Assembly (NCBI GenBank): GCA_020099315.1 | Contig: CP083650.1 | Location: forward strand, 1,116,001-1,180,000 | Origin: Citrobacter europaeus | GTDB lineage: Bacteria > Pseudomonadota > Gammaproteobacteria > Enterobacterales > Enterobacteriaceae | Direction of reading: 5' to 3' | Length of the DNA: 64,000 nt | Shown here: positions 16,200 to 26,186 of the stretch, piece after piece | Layout: every line of letters begins with the position of its first letter | How positions within the stretch are numbered: the stretch's first letter is position 1 | The notes under the pieces: generated by a model | The model's database searches: none | What the model was told of the DNA's origin: nothing | What the model saw: the letters and a program-made list of their open reading frames with translations, nothing else | Made by a program: the position numbers and the translations under genes

Positions 16200-16687
16200 A
16201 ACGCATCCCCTTCTTAGTGGCTTAAACTAACCGAACACCTTTCGGGATGGATACAACAAACTACCTGGAACTTGCCCGCGACTCCTGATGATTTAACTAT
16301 AATCTACTCTAAAAAAGATTTCATCGTCATATCACGAAAAATTACAATTATGCAAAATTATGATGTCAGGTCATTTTTACATTTTAACAGATACGTACGG
16401 CTATTCGGAATGGGACAACTTCTTTATTCTTCGGGCAATCATCGGGTTATCTTGATTAGGTTTAGCAACGCAAGGTAACAGTTGACAATGCCAGTCAAAA
16501 GCTAGGAATAATCTTAATATTTATTAAAGTAAATAAGAACTCTCAATGTTTTTTAAGAATAGCCTTTAAGCCTACAGGGATTATATCGCTTATTTACCCC
16601 AGAGAAAATAAACGATATCGCAATAAGTGGTTTTTATGATTTTTCCAGAAAAAAGGCCGCTTGCGCGGCCTTATCTTTAGAGAGCTA
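16200..16687. other. AT-rich gap between tomB and acrB
   Basis: About 490 bases without a supportable gene. It holds the tomB promoter region at the left and the acrB terminator at the right. The middle is strongly AT-rich. A 13-base imperfect inverted repeat (ATATCGCTTATTT at 16583-16595 and AAATAAACGATAT at 16606-16618) is the only clear structure. A 68-codon open frame at 16272-16478 has no good ribosome-binding site. Confidence 0.6.
16649..16672 (-). terminator. Terminator of acrAB
   Basis: On the minus strand AAGGCCGC and GCGGCCTT form a strong stem and a run of T residues follows, 16 bases after the acrB stop. Confidence 0.85.
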
Positions 16688-19600
16688 TCAATGATGGTCT
16701 ACTGAGTGGCTATGCTCAACATCTTCGCTTTTGCGGCTAAAGCGGCGGCGTACCACCACAAAGAACACCGGAACAAAGAAGATAGCCAACACGGTTGCCG
16801 TTACCATCCCGCCCATTACGCCTGTACCTACTGCGTTCTGCGCGCCGGAGCCTGCGCCGGAGCTGATTACCAGCGGCATTACGCCCAGAATAAAGGCCAG
16901 CGATGTCATCAGGATTGGACGTAAACGCATACGTACCGCGTCCAGCGTCGCCTCTATCAGACCTTTACCTTCTTTATCCATCAAGTCTTTGGCGAATTCG
17001 ACGATAAGTATCGCGTTCTTCGCCGACAACCCAATGGTTGTGAGCAGGCCTACCTGGAAGTAAACGTCGTTGGTCAGGCCGCGGAACGTCGCCGCCAGCA
17101 ATGCGCCAATAACACCCAACGGTACTACCAGCATTACGGAGAACGGAATTGACCAGCTCTCGTACAATGCCGCCAGACACAGGAATACGACAATCAGTGA
17201 AATGGCATACAGGGCAGGGGCCTGGTTGCCGGACAGTCGTTCCTGGTAGGACATACCGGTCAAGTCATAGCCGATACCGGATGGCAGTTTACTGGCCAGT
17301 TGCTCCATCATTGCCATCGCTTCACCGGTACTTTTACCCGGTGCGGCCTGGCCTAAGATTTCCATAGAAGGCAGACCGTTATAGCGTTCCAGACGCGGTG
17401 AACCATATTCCCAACGTGAGGTAGAGAAGGCGGAGAACGGCACCATCTGCCCGTCGCTGCCGCGAACATACCAGTTGCCAATATCTTCCGGCAACATACG
17501 GTATTTCGCTTCAGACATGACGTAAACTTTCTTCACACGACCACGGTCGATGAAGTCATTCACGTAGCTTCCGCCCCATGCTGCACCCAGCGTTGTATTA
17601 ATGTCACTAATGGAAACACCCAGAGCCTGCGCTTTTTCCTGATCGATATCGATCTTGAACTGCGGCGTATCTTCCAGACCGTTAGGACGTACGCCGACTA
17701 ACAGATCGGGATGCTTCGCAACTTCACCAAACAGCTGGTTACGCGCCTGGGTTAGTTTCTCATGACCTAAACCTGCCTGGTCAATCAGCTGGAAGTCGAA
17801 ACCGGTGGCGGTCCCTAACTCCACAATGGCTGGCAGGTTAAAGGCAAAGACCATTGCGTCTTTAATCTGCGAGAATGCGCCCATCGCACGTTGAGTAATC
17901 GCCTCAACCTTGTTCTCTTCGCCAGGACGTTCACTCCAGTCTTTCAGAGAAACGAACGCGATACCGGTGTTCTGACCACGACCAGCAAAGCCAAAGCCGT
18001 TAACGGCAAACACCGATTCAACGTTCGCTTTTTCTTTGGTCAGATAGTAATCCGTCATTTCGTCCAGCACCTTCTGGGTACGCTCTTGCGTTGCACCCGC
18101 TGGCAGCTGAGCCATTGACAGGAATACCCCCTGGTCTTCATCCGGCAGGAACGAGCTTGGCAGACGAACGAACAGATAGGCCATGCCCACGACGATTATC
18201 AGATACAGCGCCAGATAACGACCGGTGCTGCGCAGAATTCCGCCCACGCTGTCGGTGTAATGGTGCGTGCTCTTATCGAACATGCGGTTAAACCAGCCGA
18301 AGAAGCCTTTTTTGCCTTCTCCGTGATCGCCTTTAGCAATCGGTTTAAGCATGGTCGCACACAGGGCAGGGGTCAGAATCAATGCCACCAGGACTGACAG
18401 CGCCATCGCCGAAACAATGGTGATGGAGAACTGACGGTAAATTGCGCCGGTAGAACCCCCGAAGAAAGCCATCGGGATAAATACCGCTGACAGCACCATC
18501 GCGATACCAACCAGTGCGCCCTGAATCTGGCCCATCGATTTACGCGTTGCTTCCTTCGGCGGTAGCCCTTCCTCAGCCATTACACGTTCAACGTTCTCGA
18601 CCACAACGATGGCATCATCCACCAACAGGCCGATGGCGAGCACCATCCCGAACATCGTCAGCGTGTTTATCGAGAAGCCGAAAATCGCAAGGACGGCAAA
18701 CGTACCCAATAGCACCACCGGCACGGCGATAGTCGGAATCAGCGTCGCGCGGAAGTTCTGCAGGAACAGATACATTACCAGGAACACGAGAATGATTGCT
18801 TCCGCCAGCGTTTTCACTACTTCGTGAATAGAAATTTTCACGAACGGCGTGGTGTCATACGGATAAACGATCTTCAGACCTGACGGGAAGAACGGTTCCA
18901 TCTTCTTCAGTTCTTCGCGGATAGCGTTGGCGGTGTCCAGGGCGTTAGCGCCTGTCGCCAGCTTGATACCCAGACCGGATGCAGGTTTACCGTTGAACTT
19001 CGCAATGATGTCGTAGTTCTCGCCACCCAGTTCGACTTTCGCTACGTCACGCAGACGCACCTGAGAACCGTCCTGATTCACTTTCAGCAAAATTTTGCTG
19101 AACTCATCGGCAGAGGTCAGACGGGTTTGCGCGATGATCGACGCGTTAAGCTGCTGGCCTTTCACCGGCGGCGTACCGCCTAACTGACCGGCTGCAACCT
19201 GGGCGTTCTGCGCTTTGATGGCGCTGATCACATCAACCGGCGTCAGTTGGAAGTTATTCAGTTTGTTCGGATCCATCCAGATACGCATCGCGTACTGGGA
19301 ACCGAACAACTGAACGTCACCCACACCTGAAGTACGGCTGATGGCGTCCTTCATGTTGGCGCCCACGTAGTCGGAAATATCCTCCTGCGTCATGGTGCCG
19401 TTGGTGTTGATAACACCGACAACCATCAGGAAGCTGCTGGATGATTTCTCAACGCTCACGCCCTGTTGTTGTACTTCCTGCGGCAAAAGCGGCATTGCCA
19501 GCTGCAGTTTGTTCTGCACCTGTACCTGTGCGATATCCGCGTCAGTACCAGACTGGAAGGTTAGGGTGATCTGCACGGTACCCGTGGAGTCACTGTTTGA

Positions 19601-19837
19601 GGACATGTACATCAGGTTATCGATACCGTTCATATTCTGTTCGATAACCTGCGTAACAGTATCCTGTACTGTTTTGGCATCAGCGCCAGGATAGGTCGCG
19701 GAGATCGTCACTGCAGGCGGTGCAATAGTTGGATATTGCGCTACCGGCAATTTGAGGATCGCGAGCCCCCCTGCCAACATGATGATAATGGCGATCACCC
19801 ACGCAAATATTGGGCGATCGATAAAGAAATTAGGCAT
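16688..19837 (-). CDS. acrB: RND multidrug efflux pump AcrB
   Basis: 1049-residue inner-membrane proton-driven transporter, the pump of the AcrA-AcrB-TolC system that expels antibiotics, dyes, detergents and bile salts. It begins MPNFFIDRPIFAWVIAIIIMLAGG, the conserved first helix of the family, and has twelve membrane helices with two large periplasmic loops. GLLVDDAIVVVENVERVM in helix 4 carries the proton-relay Asp pair (about 407-408). The length equals E. coli AcrB and the C-terminus ends with His-rich EHSHSVDHH. It lies 22 bases after acrA in one operon. Confidence 0.98.
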   Translation of the reverse strand: MPNFFIDRPIFAWVIAIIIMLAGGLAILKLPVAQYPTIAPPAVTISATYPGADAKTVQDTVTQVIEQNMNGIDNLMYMSSNSDSTGTVQITLTFQSGTDADIAQVQVQNKLQLAMPLLPQEVQQQGVSVEKSSSSFLMVVGVINTNGTMTQEDISDYVGANMKDAISRTSGVGDVQLFGSQYAMRIWMDPNKLNNFQLTPVDVISAIKAQNAQVAAGQLGGTPPVKGQQLNASIIAQTRLTSADEFSKILLKVNQDGSQVRLRDVAKVELGGENYDIIAKFNGKPASGLGIKLATGANALDTANAIREELKKMEPFFPSGLKIVYPYDTTPFVKISIHEVVKTLAEAIILVFLVMYLFLQNFRATLIPTIAVPVVLLGTFAVLAIFGFSINTLTMFGMVLAIGLLVDDAIVVVENVERVMAEEGLPPKEATRKSMGQIQGALVGIAMVLSAVFIPMAFFGGSTGAIYRQFSITIVSAMALSVLVALILTPALCATMLKPIAKGDHGEGKKGFFGWFNRMFDKSTHHYTDSVGGILRSTGRYLALYLIIVVGMAYLFVRLPSSFLPDEDQGVFLSMAQLPAGATQERTQKVLDEMTDYYLTKEKANVESVFAVNGFGFAGRGQNTGIAFVSLKDWSERPGEENKVEAITQRAMGAFSQIKDAMVFAFNLPAIVELGTATGFDFQLIDQAGLGHEKLTQARNQLFGEVAKHPDLLVGVRPNGLEDTPQFKIDIDQEKAQALGVSISDINTTLGAAWGGSYVNDFIDRGRVKKVYVMSEAKYRMLPEDIGNWYVRGSDGQMVPFSAFSTSRWEYGSPRLERYNGLPSMEILGQAAPGKSTGEAMAMMEQLASKLPSGIGYDLTGMSYQERLSGNQAPALYAISLIVVFLCLAALYESWSIPFSVMLVVPLGVIGALLAATFRGLTNDVYFQVGLLTTIGLSAKNAILIVEFAKDLMDKEGKGLIEATLDAVRMRLRPILMTSLAFILGVMPLVISSGAGSGAQNAVGTGVMGGMVTATVLAIFFVPVFFVVVRRRFSRKSEDVEHSHSVDHH

Positions 19838-19859
19838 GTCTTAACGGCTCCTGTTTAAG

Positions 19860-21053
19860 TTAAGACTTGGACTGTTCAGGCTGGCTACCGCTTGCTGCTT
19901 GCTGGTTGTTATCAGCGGTGATTTCCTGCGCTTTTACCTGCGCGCCAGGACGTACTTTTTGCAGCCCAGTGACAATCACGCGGTCGCCCGGTTTAAGTCC
20001 ATCAGTGACTAACCATTTGTCGCCAATCGCTTGTGAGGCGACAATTTGACGAGTTTCAACTTTGTCGTCTGCACCGACAACCAATGCACTGGCATCGCCA
20101 CGCGGTGTGCGGGTAACGCCTTGCTGTGGAACCAGTAATGCAGTTGGGTTAGTCCCTTCTTCCAGACGTGCGCGAACGAACATACCTGGCAGTAAGGTGT
20201 GATCCGGGTTAGGGAAGATTGCGCGTAACGTAATCGATCCGGTGGTTTGATCAACCGTCACATCAGAAAATTCCAGCGTACCGGACTGCGGGAATTTAAT
20301 ACCGTCATTGGTCACCAGTTCGACTTTCGCTTTACCGTTTTCTTGCTTCAGCGTGCCGTTGGCCAACTCTTGTTTCAGGCGCAGGAAGTCGTTACTTGAC
20401 TGCGTCACGTCCACATAGATTGGGTCAAGCTGCTGAACGGTCGCCAGTGCGGTCGCCTGACCATTTTGCACCAGAGCGCCTTCAGTAACGGATGACTTAC
20501 CAATGCGGCCGCTGATCGGCGACGTCACTTTGGTATAGGCCAGATTGATGCGTGCAGTTTCTACCGCGGCTTTCGCGGCGACAACGGCGGCGTTCGCCTG
20601 CTGTGCGTCTGCCAGCGCGCTATCGTAATCCTGTTGACTAATGTACTTAGTCCCCAACAGTTTCTGATAACGTTTGACCGTCAGTTGAGCGATATTTGCT
20701 GCGGCTTGTGCTTTGGCCAGATCGCCTTTTGCGCTTTCATAAGCGGCCTGGTAAGTAGCAGGATCAATCTGATAGAGAGATACACCCGCTTCGATGTCAC
20801 CACCTTCCGTGAAATTACGCTTCAGGATAATACCGCTAACCTGAGGACGAACTTCAGCAATGCGATACGCACTGGTGCGACCCGGGAGTTCGGTTGTTAT
20901 CTGTAGAGGTTCAGTTTTGAGCGTAACAACTCCAACCTCTGGCATCTGCTGGCCCCCTTGTTGGGCCTGTTTGTCGTCACATCCTGTTAGCGCTAAGCTG
21001 CCTGAGAGCATCAGAACGACTGCCAGAGGCGTTAACCCTCTGTTTTTGTTCAT
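19860..21053 (-). CDS. acrA: Efflux periplasmic adaptor lipoprotein AcrA
   Basis: 397-residue membrane-fusion protein that bridges AcrB and TolC. The signal peptide ends in lipobox LTGC, with Cys25 as the lipidated residue. Lipoyl, alpha-hairpin (ESAKGDLAKAQAAANIAQLTVKRYQKL) and beta-barrel segments follow in the normal order. The ATG at 21053 gives the E. coli length; an upstream extension to 21089 would hide the signal peptide. It is divergent from acrR across an operator-containing promoter. Confidence 0.98.
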   Translation of the reverse strand: MNKNRGLTPLAVVLMLSGSLALTGCDDKQAQQGGQQMPEVGVVTLKTEPLQITTELPGRTSAYRIAEVRPQVSGIILKRNFTEGGDIEAGVSLYQIDPATYQAAYESAKGDLAKAQAAANIAQLTVKRYQKLLGTKYISQQDYDSALADAQQANAAVVAAKAAVETARINLAYTKVTSPISGRIGKSSVTEGALVQNGQATALATVQQLDPIYVDVTQSSNDFLRLKQELANGTLKQENGKAKVELVTNDGIKFPQSGTLEFSDVTVDQTTGSITLRAIFPNPDHTLLPGMFVRARLEEGTNPTALLVPQQGVTRTPRGDASALVVGADDKVETRQIVASQAIGDKWLVTDGLKPGDRVIVTGLQKVRPGAQVKAQEITADNNQQAASGSQPEQSKS

Positions 21054-21142
21054 ATGTAAACCTCGAGTGTCCGATTTCAAATTGATCAATGGCTAAAAGC
21101 CCATAAACCCATTGCTGCGTTTATATTATCGTCGTGCTATGG

Positions 21143-21166
21143 TACATACATTCACAAATGTATGTA
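21143..21166. promoter_or_regulatory. AcrR operator between acrA and acrR
   Basis: A 24-base palindrome with arms TACATACATT and AATGTATGTA lies in the divergent acrA-acrR promoter. It has the same arms and spacing as the known E. coli AcrR operator, so repression of acrAB and autoregulation of acrR are expected. Confidence 0.93.
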
Positions 21167-21194
21167 AATCTAACGCCTGTAAATTCACTGACCT

Positions 21195-21845
21195 ATGGCA
21201 CGAAAAACCAAACAACAAGCACAGGAAACACGACAGCACATTCTCGATGTCGCTCTGCGTTTGTTTTCGCAACAAGGGGTATCATCCACCTCGCTTGCGG
21301 AGATCGCAAAAGCCGCTGGTGTCACGCGCGGCGCAATCTATTGGCATTTCAAAAACAAATCGGATTTATTCAGTGAAATCTGGGAGCTAGCAAAACCTAA
21401 CATTGATGAGTTAGAGATTGAGTATCAGGCAAAATTCCCCGACGATCCACTATCAGTATTAAGAGAAATTTTAATTTACGTTCTTGAAGCTACCGTGACA
21501 GAAGAACGCCGACGTTTGTTGTTGGAAATTATATTCCACAAATGCGAATTTGTCGGGGAAATGGCCTCTGTTCAGTTAGCTCAACGTAGTCTGTGTATTG
21601 AAAATTACGACCGTATCGAACAAACATTGCGGCACTGCATGAATGCCAACATGCTGCCAGAAAATTTGAACACGCGTCGCGTGGCGGTGCTGCTGCGTAG
21701 CTACGTTACCGGAATTATAGAGAACTGGTTATTTGCCCCAGAATCTTTTGATCTGAAAAAAGAGGCCCGGGAATACATCGCTGTACTGCTGGAGATGTGT
21801 CTTCTCTGCCCAAGCCTGCGGGTTAACGTGGCGAAAACCTGCTAA
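21195..21845 (+). CDS. acrR: TetR-family repressor AcrR
   Basis: 216-residue TetR-type repressor of acrAB. The N-terminal helix-turn-helix (residues about 10-55, SLAEIAKAAGVTRGAIYWHFKNKSDLF) is nearly identical to E. coli; the C-terminal ligand domain binds drugs and relieves repression. It is one residue longer than E. coli AcrR, and the last ten or so residues (RVNVAKTC) differ from those I recall for E. coli. The operator overlaps its own promoter region. The frame is open throughout, with no sign of an inactivating mutation. Confidence 0.97.
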   Translation: MARKTKQQAQETRQHILDVALRLFSQQGVSSTSLAEIAKAAGVTRGAIYWHFKNKSDLFSEIWELAKPNIDELEIEYQAKFPDDPLSVLREILIYVLEATVTEERRRLLLEIIFHKCEFVGEMASVQLAQRSLCIENYDRIEQTLRHCMNANMLPENLNTRRVAVLLRSYVTGIIENWLFAPESFDLKKEAREYIAVLLEMCLLCPSLRVNVAKTC

Positions 21846-21972
21846 CGCTTTGGGTCTGGACCAGGAATTCTCCTGGTCGTTTTGCCTGCTGCTATTCTGC
21901 CGGTCACAGCCGTGATATTCTTGCCGCTTGACTATTTTCGGTCACTTTTCCGGTTCAGAAACGTTCATTCTC

Positions 21973-24900
21973 ATGACTATGTTGCAGCTCTATAAACGTT
22001 CACAGCATCTTATTGCTATTACCATTCTTTTCTTCATTCTATTGCTATCCTGCCAGTCATCTGCATTTGCGCGGGCGCAACAGAGTGGTGAACTGCCGAC
22101 GAAAGCGGATATTCAGAGCCAGTTAGACACGCTGAATAAACAAAAAGATCTCTCCGCGCAGGATAAGCTGGTCCAACAAGATCTCATCGATACCATTGCC
22201 ACGCTGGATAAAATCGATCGCGTGAAGGATGAAACCGTACAGCTTCGGCAGAAAGTTGCCCAGGCGCCGGAAAAAATGCGTCAGGCGACGGATGCGCTAA
22301 ATTCGCTTAGCGATGTTGATAATGACGATGAAACGCGAAAAACGCTGAGTACGCTCTCCTTACGACAGCTTGAGTCGCGCGTGGCGCAGGTTCTGGATGA
22401 CCTGCAAAGTTCGCAAAACGATCTTGCCGCTTACAACAGCCAACTGGTGTCGCTGCAGACGCAGCCAGAGCGCGTACAAAATGCGATGTACACTGCGTCG
22501 CAACAGATGCAGCAAATTCGCAATCGACTTGATGGCACCAGTGTGGGAGAGGCGGCTTTACGCCCCAGCCAGCAGGTGCTGCTGCAGGCGCAGCAGGCGC
22601 TGCTGAATGCGCAGATCGACCAGCAGCGTAAGAGCCTCGAAGGTAATACGGTTTTGCAGGACACCCTGCAAAAACAACGCGATTACGTGACGGCGAACAG
22701 TAACCGCCTTGAACATCAGCTTCAGCTCTTGCAAGAAGCGGTGAACAGCAAACGACTGACGTTAACCGAAAAGACGGCGCAGGAGGCGGTAACGCCGGAC
22801 GAAGCCGAGCGTATCCAGTCCAATCCGTTAGTGAAGCAGGAGCTTGATGTTAACCATCAGCTCAGCCAGCGCCTGATTGCCGCGACTGAAAACGGCAACA
22901 GCCTGATGCAGCAAAATATCAAAGTTAAAAACTGGCTTGACCGCGCCCTGCAATCCGAACGCAACATTAAAGAGCAGATCGCCGTTCTGAAAGGCAGTCT
23001 GCTGCTGTCGCGCATTTTATATCAGCAACAACAAACGCTGCCGTCGGCAGATGAGCTTGCCGATATGACCAACCGGATCGCCGATTTGCGTCTGGAGCAG
23101 TTCGAGGTCAACCAGCAGCGTGATGCGTTGTTCCAGAACGATGCGTTTGTCGCCAAACTGGAAGAAGGGCACAGCAACGAAGTTAATCCTGAAGTCCACG
23201 ATGCCCTGATGCAGGTCGTGGATATGCGTCGTGAACTGTTGGATCAGCTAAATAAGCAGTTGGGCAACCAGTTGATGATGGCGATTAATCTGCAAATCAA
23301 CCAGCAACAGTTAATGAGCGTGTCGAAAAACCTGAAAGGGATCCTCACGCAGCAAATTTTCTGGGTTAACAGTAACCGTCCGATGGACTGGGACTGGATC
23401 AAAGCCTTCCCACAAACGCTAAAAGACCAGTTTAAGTCGATGAAAATCACGGTGAACTGGGAAAAAGCCTGGCCAGCCGTATTTATTGCGTTCCTGGCAG
23501 GGCTGCCGCTGCTGCTTATCGCCGGGTTAATCCGCTGGCGTTTGAGGTGGCTGAAGGATTATCAGGCAAAATTAGCCGCCGCGGTGGGGAACCTGCGTAA
23601 CGACAGCCAGCTTAATACACCCAAAGCAATTCTGATCGATCTCATCAGAGCCTTGCCGGCATGTCTGATTATCCTCGCGGTGGGCCTGATTTTGCTGACC
23701 ATGCAGCTGAATATCAGTGACCTGCTGTGGGCGTTTAGCAAGAAGATGACCATCTTCTGGCTGGTGTTTGGTCTGTGCTGGAAGGTGCTGGAAAAAGATG
23801 GCGTGGCGATTCGTCATTTTGGCATGCCAGCGCAGCAGACCAGCCACTGGCGCCGCCAGATTGTTCGTATCAGCCTTGCGTTGTTGCCGCTCAACTTCTG
23901 GTCGGTCATTGCTGAGCTGTCGCCGCTTAATTTGATGGACGATGTGCTTGGCCAGGTGGTCATTTTCCTCAACCTGCTGCTGATCGCCTTTCTGGTATGG
24001 CCAATGTGCCGCGAAAGCTGGCGTGACAAAGAGTCGCATGGTCTACGTCTGGTCACCATTACCGTGCTGTCTATTATTCCGATTGCACTAATGGTGCTGA
24101 CGGCGACAGGGTATTTCTACACCACGCTGCGCCTGGCCGGTCGTTGGATTGAAACGGTCTATCTGGTTATCCTCTGGAACCTGCTGTACCAGACGGTGCT
24201 GCGTGGATTGAGCGTAGCGGCACGCCGTATTGCCTGGCGTCGTGCGCTGGCGCGTCGTCAGAACCTGGTTAAAGAAGGGGCTGAAGGCGCAGAACCACAG
24301 GAAGAACCGACCATTGCGCTGGAGCAGGTTAACCAGCAAACGCTGCGTATCACCATGCTGGTGATGGTTGCCCTGTTTGGGGTTCTGTTCTGGGCTATTT
24401 GGTCTGATTTGATAACCGTATTCAGCTACCTCGACAGCATAACGCTCTGGCATTACAACGGCACCGAAGCAGGGGCTGCGGTGGTGAAAGACGTCACCAT
24501 GGGCAGTCTGCTGTTTGCGATTATTGCCTCAATGGTCGCGTGGGCGCTGATCCGTAACTTACCCGGCCTGCTGGAAGTGCTGGTGCTTTCGCGACTGAAG
24601 ATGCGTCAGGGCGCTTCCTATGCGATCACTACGATCCTTAACTACGCCATCATCGCCATCGGCGCGATGACGGTCTTCGGATCGCTCGGCGTCTCGTGGG
24701 ATAAGCTACAGTGGCTGGCAGCTGCTCTGTCGGTTGGTCTTGGTTTTGGTCTGCAGGAAATTTTCGGTAACTTTGTTTCCGGTCTGATTATTCTGTTTGA
24801 ACGTCCGGTCCGCATCGGCGATACCGTGACTATCGGTACGTTTTCAGGAACGGTCAGCAAGATCCGTATCCGTGCCACCACCATTACCGACTTCGATCGC

Positions 24901-25338
24901 AAAGAAGTGATCATCCCGAACAAAGCATTCGTGACGGAGCGTTTGATTAACTGGTCGCTCTCTGATACCACCACGCGTCTGGTGATCCGCATTGGTGTGG
25001 CCTACGGTTCGGATCTGGACAAAGTGAAGAAAGTGTTGCTGCAGGCGGCGATGGAACACCCGAAAGTCATGCACGATCCGGAGCCTGCGGTGTTCTTTAC
25101 CGCCTTTGGCGCCAGTACGCTGGATCATGAACTGCGTTTATACGTACGTGAACTGCGCGATCGTAGTCATACGGTTGATGAACTTAACCGTGCGGTGGAT
25201 CGTTTGTGCCGTGAAAACGACATTGATATTGCCTTTAACCAGCTCGAAGTGCACCTGCATAATGCGAAAGGCGACACCGTGACTGAGGTTAAGCGTGACA
25301 TCATCAAGGGTGACGATCCGACGCCTTCGGTAGGTTAA
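21973..25338 (+). CDS. mscK: Potassium-dependent mechanosensitive channel MscK
   Basis: 1121-residue channel of the MscS superfamily that opens on membrane tension, modulated by external potassium. A signal peptide (cut near SSAFARA) precedes a long helical periplasmic domain (about 35-470, rich in Gln and coiled-coil pattern), then eleven membrane helices. The pore helix and beta domain are the MscS-like part (LSVGLGFGLQEIFGNFVSGLIILFERP..., VRIGDTVTIG). The ATG at 21973 gives the E. coli start MTM; an upstream TTG at 21928 would add 15 residues without a ribosome-binding site. Confidence 0.97.
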   Translation: MTMLQLYKRSQHLIAITILFFILLLSCQSSAFARAQQSGELPTKADIQSQLDTLNKQKDLSAQDKLVQQDLIDTIATLDKIDRVKDETVQLRQKVAQAPEKMRQATDALNSLSDVDNDDETRKTLSTLSLRQLESRVAQVLDDLQSSQNDLAAYNSQLVSLQTQPERVQNAMYTASQQMQQIRNRLDGTSVGEAALRPSQQVLLQAQQALLNAQIDQQRKSLEGNTVLQDTLQKQRDYVTANSNRLEHQLQLLQEAVNSKRLTLTEKTAQEAVTPDEAERIQSNPLVKQELDVNHQLSQRLIAATENGNSLMQQNIKVKNWLDRALQSERNIKEQIAVLKGSLLLSRILYQQQQTLPSADELADMTNRIADLRLEQFEVNQQRDALFQNDAFVAKLEEGHSNEVNPEVHDALMQVVDMRRELLDQLNKQLGNQLMMAINLQINQQQLMSVSKNLKGILTQQIFWVNSNRPMDWDWIKAFPQTLKDQFKSMKITVNWEKAWPAVFIAFLAGLPLLLIAGLIRWRLRWLKDYQAKLAAAVGNLRNDSQLNTPKAILIDLIRALPACLIILAVGLILLTMQLNISDLLWAFSKKMTIFWLVFGLCWKVLEKDGVAIRHFGMPAQQTSHWRRQIVRISLALLPLNFWSVIAELSPLNLMDDVLGQVVIFLNLLLIAFLVWPMCRESWRDKESHGLRLVTITVLSIIPIALMVLTATGYFYTTLRLAGRWIETVYLVILWNLLYQTVLRGLSVAARRIAWRRALARRQNLVKEGAEGAEPQEEPTIALEQVNQQTLRITMLVMVALFGVLFWAIWSDLITVFSYLDSITLWHYNGTEAGAAVVKDVTMGSLLFAIIASMVAWALIRNLPGLLEVLVLSRLKMRQGASYAITTILNYAIIAIGAMTVFGSLGVSWDKLQWLAAALSVGLGFGLQEIFGNFVSGLIILFERPVRIGDTVTIGTFSGTVSKIRIRATTITDFDRKEVIIPNKAFVTERLINWSLSDTTTRLVIRIGVAYGSDLDKVKKVLLQAAMEHPKVMHDPEPAVFFTAFGASTLDHELRLYVRELRDRSHTVDELNRAVDRLCRENDIDIAFNQLEVHLHNAKGDTVTEVKRDIIKGDDPTPSVG

Positions 25339-25346
25339 TAGAAAAA

Positions 25347-25407
25347 ATCATCAGGCCCGCGAGCTTTGATTCATTCGTAGGCCTGATAAGTGCAACGCCA
25401 TCAGGCA
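25347..25407. repeat. REP-like palindrome after mscK
   Basis: GCCTGATAAG...CGCCATCAGGC forms a hairpin at 25381-25406, and a second arm, TCATCAGGCCCG, lies at 25348-25359. It lies between the convergent genes mscK and ybaM. Confidence 0.6.
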
Positions 25408-25413
25408 TTTCAG

Positions 25414-25575
25414 CTATAGCGCTTTTTTAGAAGAAGAGAGCTGTTTCCTTTCGTAATCCCGTTTAATAATCTCTAGCGCCTTCAGCACTGTTTCAGGCGC
25501 AACCTGATTTTCTTCAAGTAAAACAATCAGGTCGACGGCCAGTTTGACCTCGTCTGGGGCGTTCTCTAATGACAT
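25414..25575 (-). CDS. rsmS: Small protein YbaM (RsmS)
   Basis: 53-residue protein matching E. coli YbaM in its first two-thirds (MSLENAPDEVKLAVDLIVLLEENQ); the tail is more variable. The short helical protein was named RsmS in plant-pathogenic relatives for an effect on secondary metabolite regulation, but its molecular role is unclear. The ATG at 25575 has GGAGAA upstream. It starts 14 bases after priC, so both are in one operon. Confidence 0.9.
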   Translation of the reverse strand: MSLENAPDEVKLAVDLIVLLEENQVAPETVLKALEIIKRDYERKQLSSSKKAL

Positions 25576-25589
25576 AAATTCTCCGGGGA

Positions 25590-26117
25590 TTAGCGGGTTA
25601 AACGCGCCAGCACGTTTTCTATTCTTGCCAGTGCATGACGACAACGCGCGAGTCGCGCTTCGAATGCTTCTACTTCACGATGCAGTTTTTGCTGTTCTTC
25701 AAAGCCGGTAGCCTGAGCCAGGCGCTCTTTGCGTTCTCGCGTCATTTCAACCAGACGGCGTTCAAACTCCTGGTGTTGTACTCGCTTGCGCTGCCAGCGC
25801 GCAAGACCTGGAGATGCGCTGTCCCACTCCCGGAGCGACCAACTGGCGGTTTCACGTGAAATCGCCTCTAACTGTGAGGCAAGGTGTTCCGCAAGCCAGC
25901 TAATTTGTGGTAGTTGCTGCTGCTCGACTGCGCGGCGCAGGGCCGCGAGATTATCATCTGCTTCATCCAGACAGGCCTGCAGCAACGTGCTGCGGGTGTG
26001 AAACAGATGTCTGTCAAAGCGGGCGCTAAGCGTTGCATGGTGCGCCAGCGGGGCACAACGCTGGCGTAGGCGGTTAAGCTGGTTTTCGAGCGTCTGAAGC
26101 AGCATGACGGTTTTCAC
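25590..26117 (-). CDS. priC: Primosomal replication protein PriC
   Basis: 175-residue helical protein of replication restart. It helps load DnaB at stalled forks, with Rep and SSB, in the PriA-independent route. The sequence agrees with E. coli PriC over its whole length, including the N-terminal LQRCAP-like segment (LRQRCAPL) and the basic C-terminus (RCRHALARIENVLARLTR). It is followed by rsmS and divergent from ybaN. Confidence 0.95.
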   Translation of the reverse strand: MKTVMLLQTLENQLNRLRQRCAPLAHHATLSARFDRHLFHTRSTLLQACLDEADDNLAALRRAVEQQQLPQISWLAEHLASQLEAISRETASWSLREWDSASPGLARWQRKRVQHQEFERRLVEMTRERKERLAQATGFEEQQKLHREVEAFEARLARCRHALARIENVLARLTR

Positions 26118-26186
26118 GACAACACTCCGATGAAAATGAGAACTGTTATGCTAAAGTAGCGATTCTCTGTGTTAAGTACTCATATT

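Noticed and set aside
16272..16478. A 68-codon frame in the tomB-acrB gap
   Set aside because: No good ribosome-binding site, AT-rich composition, and no recognisable domain.
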